Source: a bacterium (GTDB lineage Bacteria > UBP14 > UBA6098 > B30-G16). Taken from it: 7,973 bases of DNA. Shown in pieces: positions 1 to 6,882 of this stretch (position 1 is the stretch's first letter; each line of letters begins with the position of its first letter). The DNA lies in assembly GCA_027064665.1 (NCBI GenBank), contig JAMOPH010000350.1, positions 1 through 7,973 of the forward strand, written 5' to 3'. Position numbers and translations under genes: made by a program. The notes beneath the pieces are model-generated. The model did no database searches. It had not been told where the DNA came from and was given only the letters and a program-made list of their open reading frames with translations.

Positions 1-1
1 T

Positions 2-2593
2 CTGCACGACAGGTTCCCGCCGCTGACCGGAGAAGAGGCACAGGATACTTTCGCAATTCACCCGTGGGACACCACCGTGACGATTGAGGGCGACCTTGCC
101 CACGCCCACGACGGCTGGTGCCCCGGCGCCGACAGCACCTACGGCGACGACCTTCCCGAAAAATTGGGCGCCACACACCTGACACTGCGGGTAATCTGGC
201 ACGGGCACGGATATGAGGGACTCGTCCCCATCAACGAGGGCGCGACGCTGGTCAACGAGGAGATTTTCGGCGGGTCGCCGTGGGTTCAGTGGACTCACGC
301 ACTCTTAGCCGAAGCCCGCGGAAACAACATCAGTATCTGGAACCGCAATGTGACCCCTACTGTGGTGTCGCTGTATCCCGACACGATTTTCCTGCGCTAC
401 AAAATCACCGACTGGAACGAACCCCACCACTTTGACGAGTATTTTGACCCCTATGTGGTGTCCAAATCTGACGGCGCGATGAACATAACTGTGCGGGTCG
501 GCGGGAAAGAGCCCGCCTCGCTGTTTGACCCGGATATCACGATGAGGGCGCGGGTGGATGTTCATAACGATTCCCGCTCGGTGAACAACATCGCCTCGTT
601 TGACGACACAATATGGACGAATATCGGCTATGCGCAGAACTTTGTCGGTCCGGTGACGACAATTATTGTCGAGGTTGACAACGCCAGCGGGCAGGTGTGG
701 GACGACCTGAACTGCCGGGTGGACCTCTCGGATTTGGGCGGAAGTTATGAGGTTTTCTGGTATGGGGTGTATCCTCGCCCATTTGTGCCGGCGCACTACG
801 ATGAATCCACGGGCGAGTGGGTTCCCGGCGATGACCCGCGCACTTTCCACGCGGGATGGCGCTTCAACCCCTCAGAGCGCGAGGTCCTCTTTCAGTTCGG
901 CAACCCCGATGGCTCGGTCACAATTCCCGAGGTCCAGTCCTCGCGGAGAGTATATTTTGTGTTCCACATCGTGCTTGACGAGAACCTTCCGGTTGGGGTG
1001 TATGATGTGCCGGTGTTCATCAGCGGGACACAGCGGGAGTATGAGGCGCCAGTGGGCTCGGGTATGTCTTTTGCCGACAGCATCACCGCCAGATTAGCCG
1101 CGGTAAACTGGAGCGGGACCGCCGAGCCGTCGTTCCTCATCGGGCAGGCAGAATTAGAGCAATTTGTGGATTCGCTTGAGGATTATGTCTATGCGCCGAC
1201 ACCGGTTGAGGCGGTGTGGAGTTGGTCCCAGCCCGACCCGGCGTATATTGATTCGGGAATTTACAATCCCCTCAGTGGAGATTTCGCCGAGGGCGTGCTG
1301 AGACTGTTCCCGCCGGCGGAATTTGCGGAATTTCCGCCGTCGCCATCGCACAAAACCGTGTGGCTTATGGTCCGCGCGGTGATTGATGCCCCCTACGGCT
1401 CGGACGACCTGCTCATTTCGGAGTATCCGGTGCTGGAGTATCGGGACATTCTTGGAATTGAGCGCACGGTCAACGGCAAACAGCAGACAATCTCCAGCCG
1501 GGGTCCGGCGGTTATGCCCAAAAAAGTAGTCAGCGTGGTCAACGGCGACACCGTGGGCGAGGACGGATATTATGTCCTCAATCAGGGGGACAACGAGATG
1601 ATAATCAATCTGGTCGCCGCAAATGTGGGCAACGATGTGGCGGTCACGCCGAAGTTCTATGTCCAGATTGGAAAAGACGCCTACTTTGACGGAATAGACA
1701 GTTCCTACACCTTCTCCTACGATGTGGACTCGCGGGTGGTTGAGATTGATGTCCCGGATATTTTCCCCGGCGAGCAGAGGATAATTCCGCTGTGGCTTGC
1801 GGTCCCCACCACTGGAACCGACAGTGTGCTTGAGTTGTGCTATGCGTTTACCGCGGATTTCTGGGGTCTTGCCGACGGCGAGGGTTTGATGAGAGTCTCG
1901 GTGGATGATTCTGACCGCCGCAGGTTCACCGAGGTTGACCCCGAAACCCTTTACTACGGCGCAAATCTGTTCATCTCCGACGACGATGTGGCGCTTTCGG
2001 ACCCCACGCCCGATATCGGCGACGAAATCACTATCTCTGCCACGGTGCACTTTGAGGGCAACACCAAGTTTGAAAACATCCCCGTGCGGCTGATTGACGA
2101 GAAGGGCAACGCGGTCGCCGAGGATTTCATAATCCCGCGGATGACCCCCAGCCCGGACTCAATATACCTCGTCCAGTTTGCGCACACGGTGGCGGACTAC
2201 TACGAAAAACTTTTCGTTGTGGCAGACCCCGACTCCCAGTTCGGCGAGATAAAAGAGACCGACAATGTGGCGACGGTGGAAATCATCACCGGCAAGGGCG
2301 ACCCGATTCGCGATGTGGTCAACTATCCCAATCCGTTCAAGAACTACACCGAGTTCGTCTACACTCTGACGCATCCGGTCAAATCGGTGAAGATAAAGGT
2401 GTTCACGCTTCGCGGCAGGCTGATAAAGGAATTTGACGGACCCACCGATGCGGGATATCATTCGGTCGGCTGGGACGGAATTGACGCCGACGGCGACCCA
2501 ATTGGCAACGGGAGTTATATCTACAAGATTATAGTGAAGGACAACGACGGGAAAAAATACACGGTGCAGTCTGTCGCGGTGCGGATGAGGTGA
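2..2593 (+). CDS. Secreted multi-Ig-domain protein with C-terminal FlgD/T9SS-type sorting domain (5' partial)
   Basis: The frame is open from the first base of the window, so the true start lies upstream; the GTG at 77 is simply the first in-frame start codon. 863 residues are visible (residue 1 = codon at 2). Residues ~1-190 match nothing I recognise. Residues ~195-342 and ~507-640 look like large beta-sandwich domains; the first ends in a VYFVFHIVLDENLPVGVYDV stretch resembling NEW3/COG1470-type Ig domains. Residues ~654-765 are CARDB-like (NLFISDDDV ... GDEITISATVHF ... ETDNVATVEI). Residues 774-863 form the hallmark C-terminal domain: NYPNPF, then VKIKVFTLRGRLI, GWDGIDADG and NGSYIYKI. 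In T9SS type-A cargo and FlgD-like proteins this ~90-residue domain directs export or surface attachment. The protein is probably extracellular. No catalytic motif is visible; a peptidase or other enzyme domain could lie upstream of the window. A terminator follows 50 nt after the stop. Domain class is fairly sure; function is unknown. Confidence 0.85.
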   Translation: MHDRFPPLTGEEAQDTFAIHPWDTTVTIEGDLAHAHDGWCPGADSTYGDDLPEKLGATHLTLRVIWHGHGYEGLVPINEGATLVNEEIFGGSPWVQWTHALLAEARGNNISIWNRNVTPTVVSLYPDTIFLRYKITDWNEPHHFDEYFDPYVVSKSDGAMNITVRVGGKEPASLFDPDITMRARVDVHNDSRSVNNIASFDDTIWTNIGYAQNFVGPVTTIIVEVDNASGQVWDDLNCRVDLSDLGGSYEVFWYGVYPRPFVPAHYDESTGEWVPGDDPRTFHAGWRFNPSEREVLFQFGNPDGSVTIPEVQSSRRVYFVFHIVLDENLPVGVYDVPVFISGTQREYEAPVGSGMSFADSITARLAAVNWSGTAEPSFLIGQAELEQFVDSLEDYVYAPTPVEAVWSWSQPDPAYIDSGIYNPLSGDFAEGVLRLFPPAEFAEFPPSPSHKTVWLMVRAVIDAPYGSDDLLISEYPVLEYRDILGIERTVNGKQQTISSRGPAVMPKKVVSVVNGDTVGEDGYYVLNQGDNEMIINLVAANVGNDVAVTPKFYVQIGKDAYFDGIDSSYTFSYDVDSRVVEIDVPDIFPGEQRIIPLWLAVPTTGTDSVLELCYAFTADFWGLADGEGLMRVSVDDSDRRRFTEVDPETLYYGANLFISDDDVALSDPTPDIGDEITISATVHFEGNTKFENIPVRLIDEKGNAVAEDFIIPRMTPSPDSIYLVQFAHTVADYYEKLFVVADPDSQFGEIKETDNVATVEIITGKGDPIRDVVNYPNPFKNYTEFVYTLTHPVKSVKIKVFTLRGRLIKEFDGPTDAGYHSVGWDGIDADGDPIGNGSYIYKIIVKDNDGKKYTVQSVAVRMR

Positions 2594-2643
2594 AGCGAAT
2601 CCGCACGGCATCGGTCAGTCCGGCGGAGCCCGCGCCGATACAC

Positions 2644-2677
2644 ATCCCCCTCTCAGCAAGTGAGAGGGGGATTTTTT
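2644..2677 (+). terminator. Rho-independent terminator
   Basis: A perfect 12-bp stem (2644-2655 pairs with 2661-2672), containing five consecutive C-G pairs, closes a 5-nt GCAAG loop and runs into six T residues (2672-2677). It lies 50 nt after the stop of the secreted-protein gene and should end that transcript. No T-run flanks it on the other strand, so it reads as one-directional. It separates the secreted-protein gene from the downstream glycan operon. Confidence 0.93.
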
Positions 2678-2678
2678 G

Positions 2679-2690
2679 CCTATGCATAGG
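2679..2690. promoter_or_regulatory. Perfect 12-bp palindrome CCTATGCATAGG, possible operator
   Basis: CCTATGCATAGG equals its own reverse complement over all 12 bases. It begins 1 nt after the terminator T-run and lies about 27 bp upstream of the candidate -35 box of the next operon. Dimeric regulators often bind such sites, and this position would suit an activator or an upstream repressor site. No regulator gene is visible in the window, and a single 12-mer cannot prove function. Confidence 0.3.
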
Positions 2691-2717
2691 ACAAACCACT
2701 TTTGCCGAAATAATTTC

Positions 2718-2745
2718 TTGTCTTGCCCGGGGTTTTGGTTAAAAT
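2718..2745 (+). promoter_or_regulatory. Candidate promoter of the glycan operon
   Basis: TTGTCT (2718-2723) and TAAAAT (2740-2745) are separated by 16 bp. They match the sigma-70 consensus at 4 of 6 and 5 of 6 positions. Transcription would start near 2752, leaving a leader of about 24 nt before the GTG start at 2776. Position just after a strong terminator supports a promoter here. If the host belongs to the Bacteroidota, its primary sigma factor uses a different consensus, so the exact boxes are uncertain. Confidence 0.4.
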
Positions 2746-2763
2746 AAAACAATGTTCGCTTTC

Positions 2764-2772
2764 AAGGGGGAG
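2764..2772 (+). promoter_or_regulatory. Ribosome binding site that decides the YfhO-family start
   Basis: AAGGGGGAG lies just before GTG 2776, with 5 nt between the last G of the G5 run (2770) and the start codon. The in-frame ATG at 2752 has only A/T-rich sequence before it and would coincide with the predicted transcription start. The GTG is therefore preferred. Confidence 0.65.
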
Positions 2773-2775
2773 CAG

Positions 2776-5178
2776 GTGAAAAGATGGATTTATATTCTGG
2801 TTCTTGTCGCCGTGGTTATTGCGTTTTTCGGCAGTTTTTTGACCTCGGGGTCGGATAAATTCATTTTCGGCACCGATTATGTGGACATAGGACATTTCAG
2901 CGTCAAATTTTTTCACGATTATTTTCACAAGTTCGGGCGGTATCCGCTGTGGGAACCCCATCTTCACGGCGGGATGCCGTTTATTGAGGGGATGCACGGT
3001 TCTATATTTTTCCCTCTTGCGGTGCCGCTGAGACTGCTTCTGCCGCCTCACCGCGCCTGGGGATACGGATATGTTCTGTATATGCTCATCGCCGGGCTTT
3101 CTATGTTTCTGCTTCTGCGGTTCTACAAACTCAAGGACGGCGCCGCATTTCTGGGCGCGCTGACATTTATGCTCTCCCCGGTGCTGATTTCCTTCATCTA
3201 CGCCGGGCACGACGGAAGAATGTCGGTGATTGCAATACTCCCCTTTATGGTGTGGCTATTAGAGCGCGCGATGGCTCGCAGGAGATTGATTGATTTCCTC
3301 TGGTTTGCGCTGGGCTATGCCTTCTATGTTCTGACGGTCCATCTGCAGATGGTCTATTTTGCCTCGTGGCTTTTGGGAGCGCTGTTTGTGTTCAGGCTGG
3401 TGCGCGGGATTGTGAAAAAGGAATACTCCACCGGCGTGGGCGCAAAAATTCTTGCGATGTTCGTCTTCGCGCTGGTGCTGGCGGTGGGGATGACCGCATT
3501 CCAGATTTACCCGCCGTATTATTATCTCGGGCATTATTCCGTCAGAACAGAAAAGACCGAGGGTGAAAAGGGGATAGAATTCTCCAACACCTGGCGGATG
3601 AACCTTGAGGATTTGGTTTCCGCCGTATATCCCGATTTCGTGGGGGTGGACCTTCCCGAGCGAGGCACCTACTGGGGCAGAAATGTTTTCCGGATAAACT
3701 CGCACTATCTGGGAATTCTGGCGATAATTCTGGCGTTGGCGGCGCTTTTCGCTCTGCGGGAACCTCTGCTCAAATTTTTAGCGGGGTTCTCGCTTTTTGC
3801 GATAACCTACGCTCTCGGCACGCAGACACCGCTGTTCTACATATATTACTATCTCATCCCGGGGGTCAAAAAGTTCCGGGGACCGGAAATGCTGTTCTTC
3901 ACGGTGGCGTTCTCGGTGGCTGTGGGGATGGCGTTTGCGGTGGATGCGGTTCTGCGTTCGGGCGAGGAAAAGAAATCCCGGGGCAAAAAATCCTCGCCCA
4001 GCCCGATTGGGAAATATATCCTCTGGACTGCGCTGGCTGCCACCGCCGGGATGCTGATACTGACGGTTGTGGGCAAGCCGCTGGCTGCGTGGTGGCTCAA
4101 AACTGCGCCGAACTACGCCGGCGTGGATATACAGCACAAACTTGCGGCGCTGGGCAGGAATTTCCCGATTTTCCTCAAAAGCGGATGGCTGGCGACAGTT
4201 CTGGCGTGGATAGGCGTCGGAATTCTGCTCTGGCGCGCAAAAACCCCAAAACTTGCCAACTATGCCGTGGTGCTTGTGGTGGGAATCGTGCTTTTAGTGG
4301 ACCTGTGGCGAATCTCAAAGCCGTTCGTCAAAATTGACGATATCAACCGATATTTCAGCGACTCGGATCTGGTGGAGACCCTCAAATCCCGCCAGTCCGC
4401 CGAGGGACCGTTCAGGACCTTCGCCCTCCCGCAGACGGTTTCATACACATATTTGGGCTCCTTCGGGCTGGATGCCCTAACGCTTTCCGAACTGCACGGG
4501 AACCAACTTCGCTGGTATGACGAGTTCACCGGACGGCATCAGGCAAGGCAGAATGTGGTGCTGTATCAGTCGTTCAGGGATATTTTGAATGTGCGGTATC
4601 TGGTTGCGCCTCAGCAGATGAACCTTCCGGGACACAGTTTTGTCGGGATGACCTCAAAGGGGTATCTGTATCGTTCGGAGTTAGGCTTTCCGAGGGCGAG
4701 GTCGTTTTTCCGGTGGGAGACTGCGTCGCACGACGGGGCGCTTGCCCGCCTGAAGGACCCATTGTTCCAGACCGACAGTCTGACCAACTACCGCACCACG
4801 CTGATTGTTGAGGGCGAACCGCCTTTTGCGATGCCGCAAATCCCCGACAGTCTGGCAGGTGGATTTACCGAGGGAAAAATCCTCAACGACGAATGCGACC
4901 GCTTTGATGTGAGGATAAATATGCCCTACGATGGGCTTTTGTTCGTGTCGGTCAACTGGTATCCCGAGTGGCGAGCCACGGAAAACGGCGAGGAACTGCC
5001 GATTTACCGTGCGGACTATTCATTTATGGCGGTTCCGCTGCGCAGAGGAGAACACACGGTGCACTTTGAGTATGAGGGGAGACTGGTGAAAAAGAGTGTG
5101 AGGGTGAGCGAAGTATTTTTTGTTTTGACAATAGCGTTATTGGTTGCAACGGTTTTACTCAATCGCAGAAGGGGATAA
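2776..5178 (+). CDS. YfhO-family polytopic membrane protein, putative GT-C glycosyltransferase
   Basis: From GTG 2776 the product is 800 residues and begins MKRWIYILVLVAVV; an in-frame ATG at 2752 would add eight residues but has no ribosome binding site. Residues ~4-22 form the first membrane helix. A first extracytoplasmic loop follows, with GTDYVD (32-37) and RYPLWEPHLHGGMPF (55-69), the conserved N-terminal signature of the YfhO family; D34 or D36 could be the acidic catalytic residue typical of GT-C enzymes. About a dozen further hydrophobic segments run to ~510, including YALGTQTPLFYIYYYLIPGV (345-363 region). Residues ~515-775 form a soluble, presumably periplasmic domain ending in the family pattern NWYPEWRATENG...GEHTVHFEY, and a last helix (~779-795) precedes RRRG. 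YfhO relatives in Firmicutes glycosylate teichoic acids using polyprenyl-phosphate sugars; here a transfer onto an envelope glycan or protein is inferred. It is the first gene of the operon, 4 nt before the methyltransferase. Base composition drops over its last ~25 codons. Confidence 0.88.
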   Translation: MKRWIYILVLVAVVIAFFGSFLTSGSDKFIFGTDYVDIGHFSVKFFHDYFHKFGRYPLWEPHLHGGMPFIEGMHGSIFFPLAVPLRLLLPPHRAWGYGYVLYMLIAGLSMFLLLRFYKLKDGAAFLGALTFMLSPVLISFIYAGHDGRMSVIAILPFMVWLLERAMARRRLIDFLWFALGYAFYVLTVHLQMVYFASWLLGALFVFRLVRGIVKKEYSTGVGAKILAMFVFALVLAVGMTAFQIYPPYYYLGHYSVRTEKTEGEKGIEFSNTWRMNLEDLVSAVYPDFVGVDLPERGTYWGRNVFRINSHYLGILAIILALAALFALREPLLKFLAGFSLFAITYALGTQTPLFYIYYYLIPGVKKFRGPEMLFFTVAFSVAVGMAFAVDAVLRSGEEKKSRGKKSSPSPIGKYILWTALAATAGMLILTVVGKPLAAWWLKTAPNYAGVDIQHKLAALGRNFPIFLKSGWLATVLAWIGVGILLWRAKTPKLANYAVVLVVGIVLLVDLWRISKPFVKIDDINRYFSDSDLVETLKSRQSAEGPFRTFALPQTVSYTYLGSFGLDALTLSELHGNQLRWYDEFTGRHQARQNVVLYQSFRDILNVRYLVAPQQMNLPGHSFVGMTSKGYLYRSELGFPRARSFFRWETASHDGALARLKDPLFQTDSLTNYRTTLIVEGEPPFAMPQIPDSLAGGFTEGKILNDECDRFDVRINMPYDGLLFVSVNWYPEWRATENGEELPIYRADYSFMAVPLRRGEHTVHFEYEGRLVKKSVRVSEVFFVLTIALLVATVLLNRRRG
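5167..5174 (+). promoter_or_regulatory. Ribosome binding site of the methyltransferase gene
   Basis: AGAAGGGG ends 8 nt before ATG 5183 and overlaps the last codons of the YfhO-family gene. It supports ATG 5183 over the upstream in-frame TTG at 5144, which would lie inside the preceding gene. Confidence 0.65.
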
Positions 5179-5182
5179 ATTT

Positions 5183-5914
5183 ATGAAGGACATAAGGCGC
5201 TATTATGAAGAAAAATACTTTGATCAGGATTTTTCGCCGCAGGAGAAATTCAAGCAGTACACCAAAATAGAAGCGCTGAAGGATTTTTCCAAGAAAAGTG
5301 GAATAAAAGGGTTTGGCATAGTAGTGGGAGTTGGACGAGGTGCTGATCTTGAGGTCGCCCCTGACGGGGCAGTGGCGTTAGATCTACCGTTTACTTACCT
5401 ACCACTGGTTAAAAAATCTTTTCCTGATGCATTAGTTGTCCAAGGTGATGGAACAATGCTTCCGTTTAAGGACGAAGTTTTTGATTGGGTGGTGTGTAGT
5501 GAAGTTATAGAGCATGTGCCGGATAGGGATAGTATGCTCAGGGAGTTCTGGCGTGTTTTGAAGCCAGATGGGGTTTTGATTCTGACTACTCCTAATTGGA
5601 TAAACTGGTTTGGACTTTTTAGAAAAATCGCCGAGTTGGTTTCAGGACGGCAAGTTCATGCGAACGACCAACCTATAGATAACTGGACCACAGCTTGGGC
5701 ATTGAAAAAGGAGTTATCTAAGTATTTTGATGTGTTCAAACTTTCTGGATGGTGGTATTTCCCGCCTATAGGTAGGGGTAAATTTCAACTTTTCCCCGCT
5801 TTTTTTGCGAAACTGTGGCAAATATTGATGCCGCTTGAATACTTATGTAGAAAAATTCTGCCCTGGTTTGGGCATTCTATTTTTATTGCCGCTAAACCCA
5901 AGAAGAACAAATGA
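5183..5914 (+). CDS. Class I SAM-dependent methyltransferase (Methyltransf_11 type)
   Basis: The 243-residue product starts at ATG 5183, 4 nt after the preceding stop. The Rossmann-fold motifs appear in order: glycine-rich motif I VVGVGRGADLE (47-57); an acidic residue at the end of beta-2, D67 in ALDL; GDGTMLPF (88-95), where D89 would contact the adenine; FDWVVCSEVIEHVPD (100-114), the typical motif before the LR-x-FWRVLKPDG helix-strand (119-130); and LTTPN (134-138). The family transfers methyl groups to small molecules, lipids or sugars; the substrate cannot be read here. The C-terminal third (~185-235) is rich in W, F, Y and L (GWWYFPPIG, PAFFAKLWQILMPLEYL), which may let it sit on the membrane or a lipid-linked substrate. 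Its neighbours suggest a glycan or glycan-carrier substrate. GC content is much lower than in the two genes upstream. The stop overlaps the next start (ATGA). Confidence 0.87.
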   Translation: MKDIRRYYEEKYFDQDFSPQEKFKQYTKIEALKDFSKKSGIKGFGIVVGVGRGADLEVAPDGAVALDLPFTYLPLVKKSFPDALVVQGDGTMLPFKDEVFDWVVCSEVIEHVPDRDSMLREFWRVLKPDGVLILTTPNWINWFGLFRKIAELVSGRQVHANDQPIDNWTTAWALKKELSKYFDVFKLSGWWYFPPIGRGKFQLFPAFFAKLWQILMPLEYLCRKILPWFGHSIFIAAKPKKNK

Positions 5915-6882
5915 AAATTAAGCGAAAAATCCTTAACATTGTGGGTATTGTTATTTCCATCATCATATTACTTTTAATATTCAAACGGATTTTCAGGAAT
6001 TACTCACAGATTAGGGGTTCCCTTGAACAGGCAAATTGGTGGTTAGTATTATTAGGAATTGGTTTCATGCTAATAGGTGAGGTGTTTGTAGTACTGATGT
6101 GGAGAAGTTTTATGTATCATCTCTATAATCAAAGAATTTCCATTAGTAAATCTTTAGTTTTGATGTTTTTGCCAAATGTGACAAGATATATCCCGGGGAA
6201 AATATGGTTTGTTTTCGGCATATCATATCTATCTTCGTTATGGAACATCAATACCACATCCGCTCTGACAGTTACCCTGATGACTCAAATTATGATATTA
6301 CTAACATCAGTAATATTTGGGGTGGTTACCTTAGGTATTGCAGGGTTTTCACGATTTAACTGGTATTTATACTTATTACTGATACCAATATTGGTTTTTA
6401 TTTTCTCTCCATCTTGGCTACACAAATTAATAGATTTTGGGCTTAACATTGTGAGGAAAGAAAAACATATTTCACATATACCTAAGATCTCGCTGAATGC
6501 GGTCGTAACTGGAGTAATATACGGGTTACTGTTATGGTTTTTTATAGGAATAGGGATGGTAATATCTAGCAAGGGCATTTATAACTCGATAAGTTTCAAA
6601 GATTTTCCTGCTATTGCTGGGGCGTTTTCCACCTCTTATTTTTTAGGGTATGTAAGTTTTATAACTCCGGCTGGGCTTGGCGTCAGAGAAGGCGCATTTA
6701 TAATTTTACTTCCTCCTCACATTCCATCCGCCCATAAAGGAGTTTTGTCCATTGCTTCAAGACTATGGTTGACGATTATGGAAATCATTATATTTTTGAT
6801 CGCAGGGATTATATTAAAACTTGAGTCAAAAACATCTTCTCCACCTACTCCACCTGTTCCACACGATGGAGGAACAAAATGA
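5911..6882 (+). CDS. Flippase-like integral membrane protein, LPG-synthase-TM/UPF0104 family
   Basis: This 323-residue, strongly hydrophobic protein has about eight membrane segments (roughly 8-24, 43-65, 81-107, 118-143, 150-166, 197-218, 233-251, 279-303). Two family signatures are clear: RYIPGKIW (92-99) and TPAGLGVREG (252-261), the P-x-G-x-G-hydrophobic-R-E motif of the lysylphosphatidylglycerol-synthase membrane domain. Proteins with only this domain, without the cytosolic aminoacyl-transferase part, are common in glycan and lipid loci and are annotated as flippase-like; lipid or lipid-glycan translocation is inferred, not shown. ATG 5911 overlaps the methyltransferase stop by 4 nt, and only a weak AAGAAG precedes it, so translational coupling is likely. 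It is the most AT-rich gene of the window (about 30-38% GC in lines counted). The tail after residue 305 is Pro-rich (SSPPTPPVPHDGG). Confidence 0.86.
   Translation: MKIKRKILNIVGIVISIIILLLIFKRIFRNYSQIRGSLEQANWWLVLLGIGFMLIGEVFVVLMWRSFMYHLYNQRISISKSLVLMFLPNVTRYIPGKIWFVFGISYLSSLWNINTTSALTVTLMTQIMILLTSVIFGVVTLGIAGFSRFNWYLYLLLIPILVFIFSPSWLHKLIDFGLNIVRKEKHISHIPKISLNAVVTGVIYGLLLWFFIGIGMVISSKGIYNSISFKDFPAIAGAFSTSYFLGYVSFITPAGLGVREGAFIILLPPHIPSAHKGVLSIASRLWLTIMEIIIFLIAGIILKLESKTSSPPTPPVPHDGGTK
6840..6866 (+). repeat. Imperfect 9-bp tandem repeat, three units
   Basis: TCCACCTAC, TCCACCTGT and TCCACACGA follow one another directly and encode the Pro-rich PPT-PPV-PHD tail of the flippase-like protein. 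Unit length is a multiple of three, so gain or loss of a unit would keep the frame. The repeat ends 1 nt before the GGAGG of the next gene. The units are degenerate and short. Confidence 0.5.
6868..6872 (+). promoter_or_regulatory. Ribosome binding site of the glycosyltransferase gene
   Basis: A perfect GGAGG sits 6 nt before ATG 6879, inside the last codons of the flippase-like gene. It fixes the start of the glycosyltransferase and, with the ATGA overlap, supports efficient coupled translation. Confidence 0.75.

Noticed and set aside
1314..1339. Inverted repeat CGGCGGAA / TTCCGCCG with a 10-nt loop
   Set aside because: It lies mid-gene, encodes an ordinary AEFAEF stretch and has no T-run. 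Repeated Ala-Glu-Phe codons in GC-rich sequence explain it.
1154..2050. 298-codon open frame on the minus strand inside the secreted-protein gene
   Set aside because: It lies wholly opposite a well-supported gene, its product is rich in R, H and V as expected of an antisense reading of GC-rich codons, and it shows no recognisable domain or ribosome binding site. The other minus-strand frames (such as 305-850 and 2680-3210) fail for the same reasons.
2581..2604. GCGGAT / ATCCGC hairpin around the stop codon of the secreted-protein gene
   Set aside because: Only 6 bp of stem with a 12-nt loop, and the strong terminator downstream already accounts for transcript ending.
5125..5130. Perfect TTGACA near the end of the YfhO-family gene, possible internal promoter
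   Set aside because: No acceptable -10 box lies 16-18 bp downstream (the bases around 5147-5154 read CAACGGTT). The hexamer is explained as coding sequence in an AT-richer stretch.
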